A stretch of 64,000 bases of DNA from Procambarus clarkii (Eukaryota > Arthropoda > Malacostraca > Decapoda > Cambaridae), in NCBI RefSeq assembly GCF_040958095.1, contig NC_091208.1, positions 6,293,193 to 6,357,192 on the forward strand, in the 5' to 3' direction. The translations under genes and the position numbers were made by a program. The notes under the pieces were generated by a model. The model was not told where the DNA came from, made no database searches, and saw only the letters and a list, made by a program, of their open reading frames with translations. Positions 47,851 through 59,278 of the stretch are shown here, piece after piece (positions within the stretch are counted from its first letter, which is position 1; each line of letters opens with the position of its first letter).

Positions 47851-47923
47851 CAGACATCTCTTCCTCCCGGGCGAGACAGCATGCTTCTCTCTTGTTTTGA
47901 GCTGAACAAATACCTATGTTCAC

Positions 47924-47941
47924 ATCCCATCCTCGTCGCCA
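47924..47941 (-). promoter_or_regulatory. Primer binding site, tRNA-Ser type
   Basis: Plus-strand ATCCCATCCTCGTCGCCA equals the 3' end of metazoan tRNA-Ser(GCT) including CCA, as I remember it, and is one base from the 5' LTR. It fixes the minus orientation. Confidence 0.78.
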
Positions 47942-47942
47942 G

Positions 47943-48150
47943 TGTGGTGTTTGTGTGTAGCTGAGGAAGTCTTGGTTGTAGGGTTGATATAAAGCCATTG
48001 CTTGGCTACTGACTTTAATACTTATAAACGATTACATGACTAGCAGCTACCAAGCTTGGCGGGCATCCTGTACGCTCTTGTTTACCTCTCTGCTGGCGTC
48101 CGAGCCACAGCACATGCAAACGGATGGTACCGTTTTCTATGAACATTACA
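47943..48150 (-). repeat. 5' LTR of Mag-like element
   Basis: 208 bases, very similar to 42728-42940 with a few substitutions and small indels. Confidence 0.88.
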
Positions 48151-48159
48151 GAGATGAAG

Positions 48160-48681
48160 GAGAGTCGGTGGTCAATATGATTACAAACAATGCACGAATT
48201 TGATTTGGATGTGACGTGTCGGACGCATATTAATGCATACATCCCAGTGTCAGTCGTTCTCTAATAAATTCAGAGCTTGATATGCACTACGGGAAGTGGC
48301 ATGTGTTAAACCGTTGACAAATCTCAATTGCTGGAAAGCCGTTGGACCGATCACATTTACCAACAGCATGCGAATAAAGAAGCATTCATCTTGATTGGGA
48401 TGCACAATGTACAATCTGCCTATCGTAGTTTATTTGAATATGCCAGGTTGTCCGTCGACTCGCTCTCCTCGTTTGCATCGTTCATATGATTTTCTACTGG
48501 CATTCCATGTGTAATACGTAGACGCTTCCAAATACAGCAGTATTTTCGCAAACACATCATTTTGACGTAGCGTGAAGAAAGCATTTAACGTTGTAGCCGT
48601 TGGATTCATAGCTGTTTGTTGCACATTTGCAGCTGTGTAATTAACGTGTCGTCCATTTTCTTGTTTTGAAGACAAAAACAA
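48160..48681 (-). pseudogene. Helitron protein region upstream of helicase (copy A)
   Basis: 48430-48681 encodes QENGRHVNYTAANVQQTA, AKILLYLEASTYYTWN and KRGERVDGQPGIFK, the conserved segment that lies between Rep and helicase in arthropod Helitron proteins. 48160-48430 carries the following segment in broken frame. Rep itself is missing upstream, where the subterminal repeats begin. Confidence 0.78.
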
Positions 48682-48969
48682 AAAATACTAACGAAGTATT
48701 TCAATTTAAACGCAGATAAATCGACACAGCTCAATTTCACCACCAATTACACTGAAAAATAAGAACAGTTAAAAAAAACGAAATGAAAAACAATGAAAGA
48801 AGAAACAAATAAACTATACCCACGAAATGAACGGTATGGTAAACAACACAGTTCAATTCCAATGCAATGTCAGATAAAATAATTAAATCAAAATGAAAAT
48901 TAATAAAAAATTATGAAAATTCAATATATCAATGCAATTGGAAATATTGAAATGGAATCGTAACATATT

Positions 48970-49518
48970 TTGCTTAGCGTGTGTTGCTCTTATGTGCAAT
49001 AGATGGCGCTGTTTTTCAAAAAAGCATGTTTTTACCTGTCACAGGTGTGGCATCTAAATAGTGGATATATAAAAACACGAACGTATTCAAATGGAACGTT
49101 GTTTCAAAATTTCAAAGCAATCAATGAAGAACTTTTGGAGATTACAGCGTGTGTTTCTCTGACGTCCAACAGAGGGCACTTTTTATTTAAAAGAAACATG
49201 TTTTTTTTTCCTGTCACAGGTGAGGTATGTATATAATAGGTATTTAAAAACACTCGCCTATTCGAATGCAATGTTGTGTAAAAATTTCAAAGAAATTGGT
49301 GAAGAGGTTTCGAAGATTTCCCTCACATGAAAAACACAGTTAAAAAAAAAAACATGGTTTTTTTCCCCGTCACAGACGTGACATCTATATAGTATGTATA
49401 TAAAATGTCGCTCGGATGCGAATGGAACGTTGTGTGAAAATTTCAACGCAATCGGTGAAGAACTTACGGAGATTAGCGATTTTGAACAAACGAACATTTC
49501 CATTTTTATTTATATAGA
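48970..49518 (-). repeat. Subterminal triple repeat of Helitron A
   Basis: Three diverged units of about 165-185 bases share a core like CAAAATTTCAAAGCAATCGG and a GTCACAGGTG motif. The same trio occurs in Z, B, C, D1 and D2 at the 5' end. Confidence 0.78.
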
Positions 49519-49741
49519 CTAGCTCTACCCGCCACGCGTTGCTGTGGCTCAGTCTGGTTAAATGGAAAAGAAAGAAACGAGAAAGGCACGTTTCTAATAT
49601 GTTTAATTTCACAATGCTTGTGGGTATATAATATTTTTTGTTGTTCCATTGTCTGTGGAGATATAGAGATTGTCTGGTTTGTCGACTATAGAACATGCAA
49701 CATATAATTGTTCAAGTGAGAAGCAATCCATGTCTAGATAT

Positions 49742-50424
49742 TGTGACGGTAACGCGTTGGTGTTCGGCTGTTTAAGGCTAGGGGTATGGCCTCGTCACAT
49801 AGTTATAAAAAAAATAGAAAAACTGGAACTTCGTCTGTGGTAAGGTAAGGAGAAGACACACAAAACACAAGTAAATTTTAACAATGAAATTTTAATTACG
49901 TTAAATAAATCAAAACATGAAAAAATGGACAAACAAATTCTTATAATAAAATCAATCAATCAAAATAATAAGAATAATTAAATGACACAATGAAAAGGTA
50001 CGTTAAGGCAAAATAACAAGAAGTGCAACACAAAATTAAAGGGAAGGTGCTGGAATATTGGCTTTAAGCTACCACCTCTCTCAGTACACGCTAACGTCTA
50101 GCCGGGAGGAGTGGTAACCACGAAAGCACTGAATATTCTGAGGTCTGAGGTCGTGGCGACCCCAGACATCAAGTAGTATGGGGGGGCGAGTGCAGGTGCA
50201 GCCAGACCGGCGACCAATCAGCGGAGCCGGTAGCGATCAACAGGTAGTTTGGCGGTTTGAGTCTGAACAGGTGTCTCTGGCTGCAACGTTTTGCGCTCTG
50301 GCAAACCTTGCTGGTGTTGTTGTCGTTGTTGGACATTTCTTCCATAGTAGTATTATATAGTTTGTTGCGACGTATTTGTAGAGGGAAGAGCAGGCTCAAT
50401 CTCTTGAAGGAGATTATTGTCACA
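49742..50424 (-). repeat. Solo LTR of Gmr1-like family inside Helitron B
   Basis: 683 bases, same ends as the LTRs at 14454 and 28040, flanked by a 4-bp ATAT duplication. The empty site is visible in D1 at about 62206-62222. Confidence 0.85.
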
Positions 50425-51026
50425 ATATATACTGCACAATTCTAATGATTGGTCCTGAGCTTTGTTGATGGTGATTGAAAACGAAAATCGAATTGGAAAT
50501 TACAATCTCTTAAATTGAAATGGCATATCTGTTGGAATCATAGGAATGCGAGGAATGAGGACATCTTCATCTTTGAAAGGTCCTGTCAAGATTGTTACTT
50601 CTACGACGTTGCTGATTAATGTTTTTACTGCAAGTCACGTGCGTTGCAAAGCTTTAGCTAATTGATATTTCGCAATATGATAATTTTCAAGCAGATTTTC
50701 AATTACAGTACGTGTGGTTGTATCCCTGGCAGATAGAGTGAATTAAAAAATTCTGTTGAATAATTAACACCTTCATCTGTTGACCAGACCACACACTAGA
50801 AGGTGATGGGACGACGACGTTTCGGTCCGTCCAGGACTATTCTCAAGTCGATTGTGACTTGACTTTAGCCACGTTATTGTGACTCATCGCCTGCAGCTTC
50901 ATCTGCTTCCTCAACTGTTTCGACTGACTTGTATCGAGGAATTACAGGTAATGTTTGTCTGAAATCTCCTGCAAGCAATATTAATGCTTTCCCAAATGGT
51001 CTGATGTTTCCAGGCAAATTTTGCAA

Positions 51027-51605
51027 TTATCGATCAAGAGCCTCGAGAGATTTTTTGTGGGCCATTGTGCATTCATCCCAAACGATAAGTTTACATTTCT
51101 GCAATACTTTTCCCATGCCGGATGCTTTGGAAATGTTGCACGTGGGAGTTTCAATGAATTGAACGTTCAATGGCAATTTCAAAGCTGAAGTAGCAGTTTT
51201 GCCACCTGGTAACAATGTCGCAGCTATTCCGGACGATGCAAGAGCTAATAAGGTTATGCCATTTTGGGATCGAAATGTTGCCAGAATCAATCTAATTAGT
51301 AAGGTTTTACAGTTCCTCCTGGTGCATCTAAGGTTTCTCGAAACCCGTTATTGACAGTGTGAATTATTTGATTGTAAATGACTTTTCGCTCAAGCGTTAG
51401 CTTAGGAATATTTGATTGCACATACGGCAACAGATCACCCGTGTTGTAATCTGGTTCACGACGCAATTCTACATCGAACGAAGCAGCAGCAGATCGATTC
51501 GGTGATGGCATTTCCAATATATTTAGAACTTTGTTTGCGATTTCTAACCACAAATCTTCAATCATTATTAACGCTTCGTTTTAGATTTCTGCTGTGAAAT
51601 CCATG
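51027..51605 (-). pseudogene. Helitron helicase N-terminal part (copy B), degraded
   Basis: 51027-51290 encodes ILATFRSQNGITLLALASSGIA and IVWDECTMAHKKSLEALDR (Walker B-like DE). 51296-51565 encodes MPSPNRSAAASFDVELR. Walker A is lost: the frame breaks where GGTGKT should be (DAPGGTVKPY). Confidence 0.8.
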
Positions 51606-51606
51606 T

Positions 51607-52165
51607 TCATATTTGAATTTTCCTTCGTATTCGACGGATAATATCTTCAGCCATGGGCGATTTATATTTCTCCCATAACTCTGTTGGATATGAATGAAAG
51701 CCGGTGGTCAATATGATTGCAAATAATGCACGAATTTGATTTGGATGTGACGTGTTGGACGCGTTATTAATAGATACATCCCATTGTTGGTCGTTCTCCA
51801 ATAAATTCAAAGCTTGACATGCACTACGGAAAGTGGCATGTGTTACGGCGTTGACAAATCTCAATGGCTGAAAAGACGTTGGATCGGGCACATTTACCAA
51901 CATCATGCGAAGAAAGAAGCATTCATCTTGATTGGGATGCACCGTGTACAGCCTGCCTATCGTAGTTTATTTATACATGCCAGGTTGTCTGTCCACTCGC
52001 TCTCCTGGGATGCGTTGTTCAAATGATTTTCTACTGACATTCTATGAGTAATATGTAGGCACTTCCGAATTCAGCAGTCTTTTTGCAAACACGTCATTTT
52101 GACATAACGTGCAGCAAGCAGTTAAAGTTGTAGCCGGTGGATTTATAATTGCTTGTTGCACATTT
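51607..52165 (-). pseudogene. Helitron protein region upstream of helicase (copy B)
   Basis: 51607-51942 encodes MHPNQDECFFLRMMLVNVPDP and IRALFAIILTTGFHS. The segment with the YYTWN motif is further degraded. Confidence 0.7.
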
Positions 52166-53154
52166 GCAGCTGTGAAATAAACGTGTTGTCAATTTTCTTG
52201 TTTTCAAAACAAAAACAAAATATACTAACGAATTATTTCAATTCAAACGCAGATCAATCTACACAGATCAATCTCACCACCTATTGCACTGATAAATAAG
52301 AAGAACAGTTAAAAAAAAGACATGAAAAACAATGAAAAAAGAAACAAATAAGCTATACTCACGAAATGAACAGTATGGTAAACAACACAGCTCAATTCGA
52401 ATGAAACGTCACACAAAATAATTAAATCAAAATATATATAAATCAAAATCTATGAAAATTCAATTTAACAATACAATCGGAAACATTGAAATGGAATTGT
52501 AACATATTTTGTATATCGTGTGTTGCTCATACATGCAACAGATGCTGCTGTTTTGCAAAAAATGCATATTTTTACCTTTAACAGGTGTGGCATGTAAAAA
52601 GTAGACAAATAAAAACATGCACGTATTTGGATGGAACTTTGTGTCACAATTTCAAAGCAATCGGTAAAGAACTTTCGGAGATTACAGAGTGTGTTACTCT
52701 TACATCTTACAGATGGCGCTGTTTTTCAAAAAAGCATGTTTTTTCCTGCCATAGGTGAGGCATGTATATAGTAGGTATATCAAAACACTCGCCTAATCGA
52801 ATGCAATGTTGTATCAAAATTTCAAAGCAATCGGTAAAGAGGTTTCGAAGATTTTCCCTCACATGAAAAACTCTCAAAAAACACAGCTTTTCAAAAAAAG
52901 CATGTTTTTTCGGTCACAGACGTGACATCTATATAGTATGTATATAAAACCTCGCTCGGATGCGAATGGAACGTTGTGTGAAAATTTCAAGCCAATCGGT
53001 GAAGAACTTTCGGAGATTAGCGATTTTTAACAAACAAACATTTCCATTTTTATTTATATAGACTAGCTGTTGCAGCCACGTGTTGCTGTGGCTCAGTCTG
53101 GTTAAATGGGGGAAAAAAAAAAAGAGAAAGCGCATGTTTCTAATATGTTTAATT

Positions 53155-54747
53155 TCACAATGCTTGTGGGTATGTAATATTTTTTGTTGTTCCACTGTCA
53201 GTGGAGATATAGAGATTGTCTGGTTTGCTGACTCTAGAACACGCAACATATAATTGTCCATGTGACAAGCAATCCGTGTCAAGATCTATACCACACAATT
53301 TTAAAGATTGATCCTGAGCTTTGTTGATGGTGATTGCAAACGCCAATCGAATCGGAAATTACAATCTCTTACATTGAAATGGCATATCTGTTGGAATCCT
53401 CATGTCCTCATGAGGAATGAGAAGATGTCCTCATGAGGAATGAGGACATCTTCACCTTTGAAAGCTCCTGTCAAGATTGTTGCTTCTACGACATCGCTGA
53501 TTTTGTTTTTTACTGCAAGCCGCGTGGCGTTGCAAAGTTTTGGCTGGTTGATATTTCGCAACATGATAATTGGCACGCCGAATATATATTGCAGTATGTG
53601 TGGTGATATCCCTGGCAGATCGAGTGATTTAAAAAATTCTGTTGGATCATTAACCACTTCATCTACTTCTTCAACAGTGTCGACAGACTTGTATGTGACT
53701 GCCTCGCTCTGAATGTTAGACTGAATAATATTGTTAAGTTCGTAGACGTATTTGTTCTTGGGCGCAAGAATAGCTCGTTCACTCAGCCAATCGTCATTCA
53801 TATAATTGGTTTGAATATTGGGAAATACTTTTTCAACCAATTCTTCTTTTGACGTCACTAAATTATAGAAGTTATGAGCCAATGAAATTCGTCCTGAGGT
53901 CAGATCAACCGGCACGTTTCCGTTCCCAATTACCAAAAATTGATGTGAGAATATCTCAGCTGATTTACCATTTTGCAGCTGGACACGCATATTTCTGGTT
54001 AATTTAAATGTCTTTATGTGGCGCCACAAAGTAAAGTATTTCAGCCCAGCATTTATTTCGTCCGCTGGTGTCGATCGAGGAATTATAGAAAATGTTTGCT
54101 TGAAATCTGGAAGGAATATTAATGCAGTTCCAAATGGTCTGATGCTTCCACGCAAATCTTGCAATGATCGATCAAGAACCTCGAGAGATTTTTTGGGCCA
54201 TTGTGCATTCATCCCAAACAATAAGTTTGCATTTCTGCAATACTTTTCTTATGCCGGATGCTTTGGAAATGTTGCACGTGGGAGTTTCAATGAATTGCAT
54301 GTTCAATGGCAATTTCAAAGCCGAAGTAGCAGTTCTTCCATCTGGTAGCAATGTCGCAGCTATTCCAGACGATGCAAGAACAAAGGTTATGCCATTTTGG
54401 GTTCGAAATGTTGCCAGAATCAATCTAATTAGGAAGGTTTTACCAGTTCCTCCTGGCGCATCTATGAAGATTTCTCCAAGCACATTACTGACAGTTTGAA
54501 TTATTTGATTATAGATGCCTTTTCGCTATTGCGTTAACTTAGAAATATTTGGTTGCACATACGACAGCAGATCACCCCTGTCGTAATTTTGTTCATGACG
54601 CAATTCTACATCGAACGAAGCAGCAGCAGATCGATTCGGTGATGGCATTTCCAATTGATAGAGAACTTTGTTCACGATTTCTAAGCACAAATGTTCAATT
54701 ATTATCAACGCTTCATTGTACATTTTTGCTGTGAAATTCATGTTCAT
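53155..54747 (-). pseudogene. Helitron PIF1-like helicase (copy C), least damaged
   Basis: 53400-54221 is one open frame of 273 codons covering the middle of the helicase (RSLQDLRGSIRPFGTALIF, DVLIPHEDIFS). 54172-54483 has Walker A (APGGTGKTFLIRL) and the DE motif (IVWDECTMAQK). 54526-54747 has the N-terminal MPSPNRSAAASFDVELRHE. 53155-53346 has the C-terminal FAITINKAQDQSLKLCGIDL and QLYVACSRV. Three frame breaks remain, at about 54500, 54190 and 53390. Confidence 0.85.
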
Positions 54748-54759
54748 GTTTTAATTTTC

Positions 54760-55367
54760 CTTGCATATTCGACGGACTGTTCGATACAAATACACTTCAG
54801 CCATGTGCGATTTAAATTTCTCCCATAACTCTGTTAGAGATGAAGGAGAGTCGGTGGTCAATATGATTACAAACAATGCACGAATTTGATTTGGATGTGA
54901 TGTATTGGACGCATATTAATGCATACATCCCAGTGTCGGCCGTTCTCTAATAAATTCAGAGCTTGATATGCACTACGAAAAGTGGCATGTGTTGCACCGT
55001 TGACAAATCTCAATTGCTGGAAAGCCGTTAGACCGGTCACATTTACCAACAGCATGCGAAGAAAGAAGCATTCATCTTGATTGGGATGCACCGTGTACAG
55101 TCTGCCTATCGTAGTTTATTTGAATATGCTAGGTTGTCCGTCGACTCGCTCTCCTCGTTTGCATCGTTCATATGATTTTCTACTGGCATTCCACGTGTAA
55201 TACGTAGACGCTTCCAAATACAGCAGTATTTTCGCAAACACATCATTTTGACATAACGTGAAGAAAGCAGTTAACGTTGTAGCCTTTGGATTCATAGCTG
55301 TTTGTTGCACATGTGCAGCTGTGAAAGTAACGTGTTGTCCATTTTCTTGTTTTGAAAACAAAAACAA
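54760..55367 (-). pseudogene. Helitron protein region upstream of helicase (copy C)
   Basis: 55116-55367 has QENGQHVTFTAAHVQQTA and STYYTWNASRKSYERC; 54867-55091 has MHPNQDECFFLRMLLVNVTG and THATFRSAYQALNLLENG. They are separated by a TAG near 55114. Rep is absent. Confidence 0.78.
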
Positions 55368-56206
55368 AAAATACTAACGAAGTATTTCAATTCAAACGCA
55401 GATAAATCGACACAGCTCAATTTCATCACCAATTACACTGAAAAATAAGAAGAACAGTTAAAAAAAACGAAATGAAAAACAATGAAAGAAGAAACAAACA
55501 AACTATACCCACGAAATGAATGGTATGGTAAACAACACAGTTCAATTCCAATGCAATGTCACATAAAATAATTAAATCAAAATGAAAATAAATAAAAAAT
55601 TATGAAAATTCAATATATCAATGCAATTGGAAACATTGAAATGGAATCGTAACATATTTTGCTTAGCGTGTGTTGCTCTTACGTGCAACAGATGGCGCTG
55701 TTTTTCAAAAAAGCATGTTTTTACCTGTCACAGGTGTGGCATCTAAATAGTGGATATATAAAAACACGAACGTATTCAAATGGATCGTTGTGTCAAAATT
55801 TCAAAGCAATCAGTGAAAAACTTTTGGAGATTACAGCGTGTGTTGCTCTGACGTCCAACAGAGGGCACTTTAAAAAAAAAAAAACATATTTTTTCCTGTC
55901 ACAGGTGAGGTATGTATATAGTAGGTCTTTAAAAACACTCGCCTATTCGAATGCAATGTTGTGTAAAAATTTCAAAGAAATCGGTGACGAGGTTTCGAAG
56001 ATTTCCCTCACATGAAAAACACATGAAAAACACATTAAAAAAAAAACATGTTTTTTTCCCGTCACAGACGTGACATCTATATAGTATGTATATGAAAACC
56101 CGCTCGGATGCGAATGGAACGTTGTGTGAAAATTTCAACGCAATCGGTGAAGAACTTACGGAGATTAGCGATTTTGAACAAAAGAACATTTCCATATTTA
56201 TTTACA

Positions 56207-56440
56207 TTGATATGTTGAATGTTTTGTTTTGTTTTAACTTAAAATTATATGGCAGGAATGTAATAAGATATTGACAATATAAATGTGACAAAAATTTATG
56301 CATTATTTCCTTGGCAATCAAACTTGTTCTTCAAAGATAATATATAATGTTTGAAGGAAACATTTTAAGAGGGGTGAGCTGACAACTCTTGGCTGGCCAT
56401 ACAATGTTTAGTTTAGTTTAGCTGAGGCCTTCAGTGTTGG
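56207..56440. other. Unassigned flank of Helitron C
   Basis: AT-rich, no recognised feature. Confidence 0.5.
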
Positions 56441-56449
56441 AGGCTGTCT

Positions 56450-57845
56450 CCCTGCTGGCTGCCACCGCCCGCCACCGATTGCCACCGATTGCCACCGCCC
56501 GTCACCACTCACCACAGCAGCTACCGCCTGCCACCATCCGCCACAGTCGCCACTGCCCGCCACCGCCCGCCACCGACCGCAACAGCCGCTACTGCCCGCC
56601 ACCACGTGCCACCACCGCCCGCCACTTCCAGCAACCACCCCACTGACCGCTACCACCCGCCACAGGCGACACCTCCCGCCACTACCCGCCACCACCTGCC
56701 ACCAGCTGCTACCGGCCGCCACCACCCGCCACAGCCGCCACCGCCCACTACAGCCGCCACACTCTGCCACCGCTCGCCACCACCCACCACAGCCCCTACC
56801 ACCCGTTAGCAACCACCCGCCACCCCCGCCACCGCATGCCACCGCCCGCCACCACCCACCACAGCCCCTACCACCCGTCACCGTCAGCAACCACCCGCCA
56901 CCCCCGCCACCGCATGCCACCGCCCGCCACTGCCCACCACTGTCTGCCATCACCCGCCGCTACCTCCCACCACCGCCCGCCGCCACCGCTCGCCACCACC
57001 CACCACTGCCTGACACCACCCGCCACCGCCCGCCACCACCCACCACCACTGCCTGACACCACCCGCCACCGCCCGCCACTACCTACACCGTCTGCCACCG
57101 CCCGCCACCACCCACCACTGCCTACCACAGTCAGCAACCGCTCGCCACCACCCGCCACCGCACACCACCCACCACTGCCCGCCACTACCCGCCACCACCT
57201 ACCACCGCCCGCCACCACCCACCACCGTCCGCCACCGCCTGCCATCACCCATTATTGCCTGCCACCACCGTCTGCCACCACCCACCACTGCCTTCCACCG
57301 CCCGCCACCATCCGCCACAGCCGCTACCACCCGCCACCACCAGCAACCAACCGCCACCACCGCCTGCCTCCACCCACCACCAGCAACCAACCGCCACCAC
57401 CGCCTGCCTCCACCCACCACCAGCAACCAACCACCACCGCCGCCACCGGCTGCCACCACCCACCACTGCCCACCACCACCTATCATCGTCTGCCACCACC
57501 CACCACCAACCGCTACTGCCTGACACTGCCCGCCACTGCCCGCCACCACCCACCACTGCCTGACACTGCCCGCCACCACCCACCACTGCCTGACACTGCC
57601 CGCCACTGCCCGCCACCACCCACCACTGCCTGACACTGCCCGCCACCACCCACCACTGCCTGACACTGCCCGCCACCACCCACCACCGCCCGCCACCACC
57701 CACCACCGTCTGCCACTGCCCGCCACCATCCACCACTGCCCACGTGCACCACAGTCTGCAACCGCCTGCCATCACCCACCACTGCCCACCACCACCCATC
57801 ATCGTCCGCCACCACCGTCCGCCACCGCCTGCCATCACTCACCAC
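56450..57845. repeat. Degenerate CCRCC minisatellite, 1.4 kb
   Basis: C-rich on the plus strand, built from CCGCCACCACCCACCACTGC-like words. Longer units of about 30-33 bases ending CTGCCTGACACTGCC recur near 57500-57690. Strong strand asymmetry leaves long stop-free frames on both strands (Pro/His/Thr-rich plus, Trp/Gly/Val-rich minus), which are artefacts. Confidence 0.92.
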
Positions 57846-57846
57846 T

Positions 57847-58690
57847 TGTAACACCATAAAGATGTTTGGTTTAGTTTTATTTAAAATATATATAGTTCAT
57901 GAGTCACAGACAAGGATTTGAGAGGCGCCAGTTTCTCGGCCTGAAACTCACACCTCTAAGCGTTAATGACCTCAAGTGACCTGAGGTCAGATCATGCAAA
58001 TTTCACCTTGCTTCTGTTAATTGTAGCGTGATAGCCGGGTAGGTCCGGCAAACATGTCGACGTTTAAGAAGTGGCTTGGTAGAGTGCCTGAGGTTCTTTG
58101 GTTCGTTTGGTTCTGAGGTTAAGTGCTATCTACTTGTGGGCGGAGTTAGCTACTAGGTTTCCCAATATATACTGAGAGAGCATAGAGAGGAGAGAATAGG
58201 AGACCAGCCAGCAGAGCAGAGCAGAGGACAGCCTAGCCAGAGAGGCTGTCAGCCGGTGGGGCGGGACCATCTCTGTCAACTACAGACCATCCCCCTCTCC
58301 CTCTCAATCCAGTTATAGGCAGACACTTGGTGAGTTGAGCATAGAAGGTGACTTGGTCGTGTTTACAAGGGTTGTGTGAGGATCAGGGGCAGTCACGATG
58401 TAGGGTTCTCAAATTCTTGGATGATGACTCACTTTGCATATTAATCTTGAACATTTGAATTGCTTAAATTATGATACTTATGTGGAATATAGTTGATGAT
58501 TTATTATTTAAATTGTCTTTAACTTTGTTCCCTAGAGTTTTTGAGTTGAGGTGAGAAAGCCTCTGCTGTTACTGGGTTCATGATTTTAATGAGTACAGGT
58601 TTAGAGTTGATATATGGTAATAAAATCTTTTGGTACAGACAAGTTCCATTCCTTGTCTTGTAGGTACAGACAAATGAATAGATGGTGGCA
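57847..58690 (+). other. Possible LTR remnant with promoter-like and poly(A) signals
   Basis: Starts near TGTAACACC. It has a TATATACTGAG segment at about 58165, purine-rich GAGAGGAGAGAA, AATAAA at 58619-58624, and near 58683 TGGTGGCAGCAT, a Leu-type primer-site start. No second LTR is seen and the ends do not form a clean inverted pair. Confidence 0.35.
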
Positions 58691-59116
58691 GCATTTCTTC
58701 TTCTACTTCTACTATCTACTCTTCTACTTCTACCTATCTATTCCTCTCCCTGCACCCCTCTCCAACTCTCACTTTCAACTGACGACCCTCCTCGCTCCTC
58801 CCACCTCTCTACCTCTCTCACCCCAAACCCTCACTAATTACTTCATTATTCATCTCTTTCCTTTTGTTTCTCTTATACGTTTGTGGCAATGAAGTGTGTT
58901 CTAGAGTTCTCTCTAGAGTTTCAGGTAGCTGATCAAGTTACGGCGCCTTGTAGTCCCGCACCTAGGAAGTCAAATACCTAGGTTACGAGGTGTTGAACGA
59001 GTAGGAACTCTGGGAGTGCTCTAGAATAGTTAGCTAACTGAGGACGGGATAACGGACTAGAGAGAGCTGTTTCCCCCGGCCTCGTTAGTTAACTGGGGGG
59101 TGGAATAATGGACAAG
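58691..59116. other. Pyrimidine-rich tract and unassigned sequence
   Basis: 58691-58870 is rich in CTTCTACTTCTACT and CTCC; the remainder has no domain or repeat partner seen. Confidence 0.5.
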
Positions 59117-59118
59117 AA

Positions 59119-59217
59119 AGCAACCCGTTCTCACACAAGACAGCACATATATGACTTAATGCTTAAAGTCAATATGTTGAATAATGAATTAGTAAATATG
59201 TGATATATTCCCAGTTA
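59119..59217 (+). repeat. Diverged end of the 371-bp palindromic element family
   Basis: CAACCCGTTCTC followed by a region like ATTGACTTATTAAATATGTG at 34290, in diverged form (AATATGTTGAATAATG, AAATATGTGA). Only one end is present. Confidence 0.5.
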
Positions 59218-59278
59218 CTTTTTTTTCTTTCCCATTTAACCAGACTGAGCCACAGCAACGCGTGGTGGGTACAGCTAG
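59218..59278 (+). mobile_element. Helitron 3' tail fragment (D0)
   Basis: CCATTTAACCAGACTGAGCC to GGGTACAGCTAG, the family 3' end, abutting D1. Confidence 0.75.

Larger units (their letters stand above)
42728..48150 (-). mobile_element. Mag/K02A2.6-like Ty3/gypsy retrotransposon
   Basis: Short LTRs lie at 42728-42940 and 47943-48150 with the 5-bp target duplication GAGAT on both sides (42723-42727, 48151-48155). On the minus strand the order is gag, protease, RT, RNase H, integrase. The empty site is seen in Helitron C near 54835. The same insertion at the same site starts at 63803 in Helitron D2. Confidence 0.9.
40955..49518 (-). mobile_element. Helitron A, interrupted by a gypsy element
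   Basis: On the minus strand the 5' end is TCTATATAAATAAAAATGG (to 49518) and the 3' end is ...GGGTACAGCTAG (40955-40958). Without the 5.4 kb gypsy insertion it is about 3.1 kb. It carries a subterminal triple repeat, a region upstream of the helicase (48160-48681), and PIF1-like helicase fragments (41046-42636). The HUH replication-initiator domain is not present, so it is non-autonomous. Confidence 0.8.
49519..53062 (-). mobile_element. Helitron B, with solo LTR insertion
   Basis: CTAG at 49519-49522 abuts the 5' end of A; the 5' terminus (minus strand TCTATATAAATAAAAATGG) ends at 53062. The helicase part is more diverged than A and C and carries a 110-base foreign segment near 50780-50890 (CTAGAAGGTGATGGGACGACG). 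A solo LTR splits the 3' part. Confidence 0.8.
53063..56206 (-). mobile_element. Helitron C
   Basis: 3' end CTAG at 53063-53066 abuts B. The 5' end (about 56206) has a diverged terminus (TTTACATTGATATG) instead of TATATAGA. There is no insertion in it, so it provides empty sites for the gypsy element in A and the SINE in D1. Its helicase region is nearly identical to A, including a duplicated GTCCTCATGAGGAATGA near 53403. Confidence 0.8.

Noticed and set aside
56408..57857. Long Pro/His/Thr-rich (plus) and Trp/Gly-rich (minus) frames of up to 265 codons
   Set aside because: Degenerate CCRCC minisatellite; frames exist on both strands in several phases and the composition follows the repeat.
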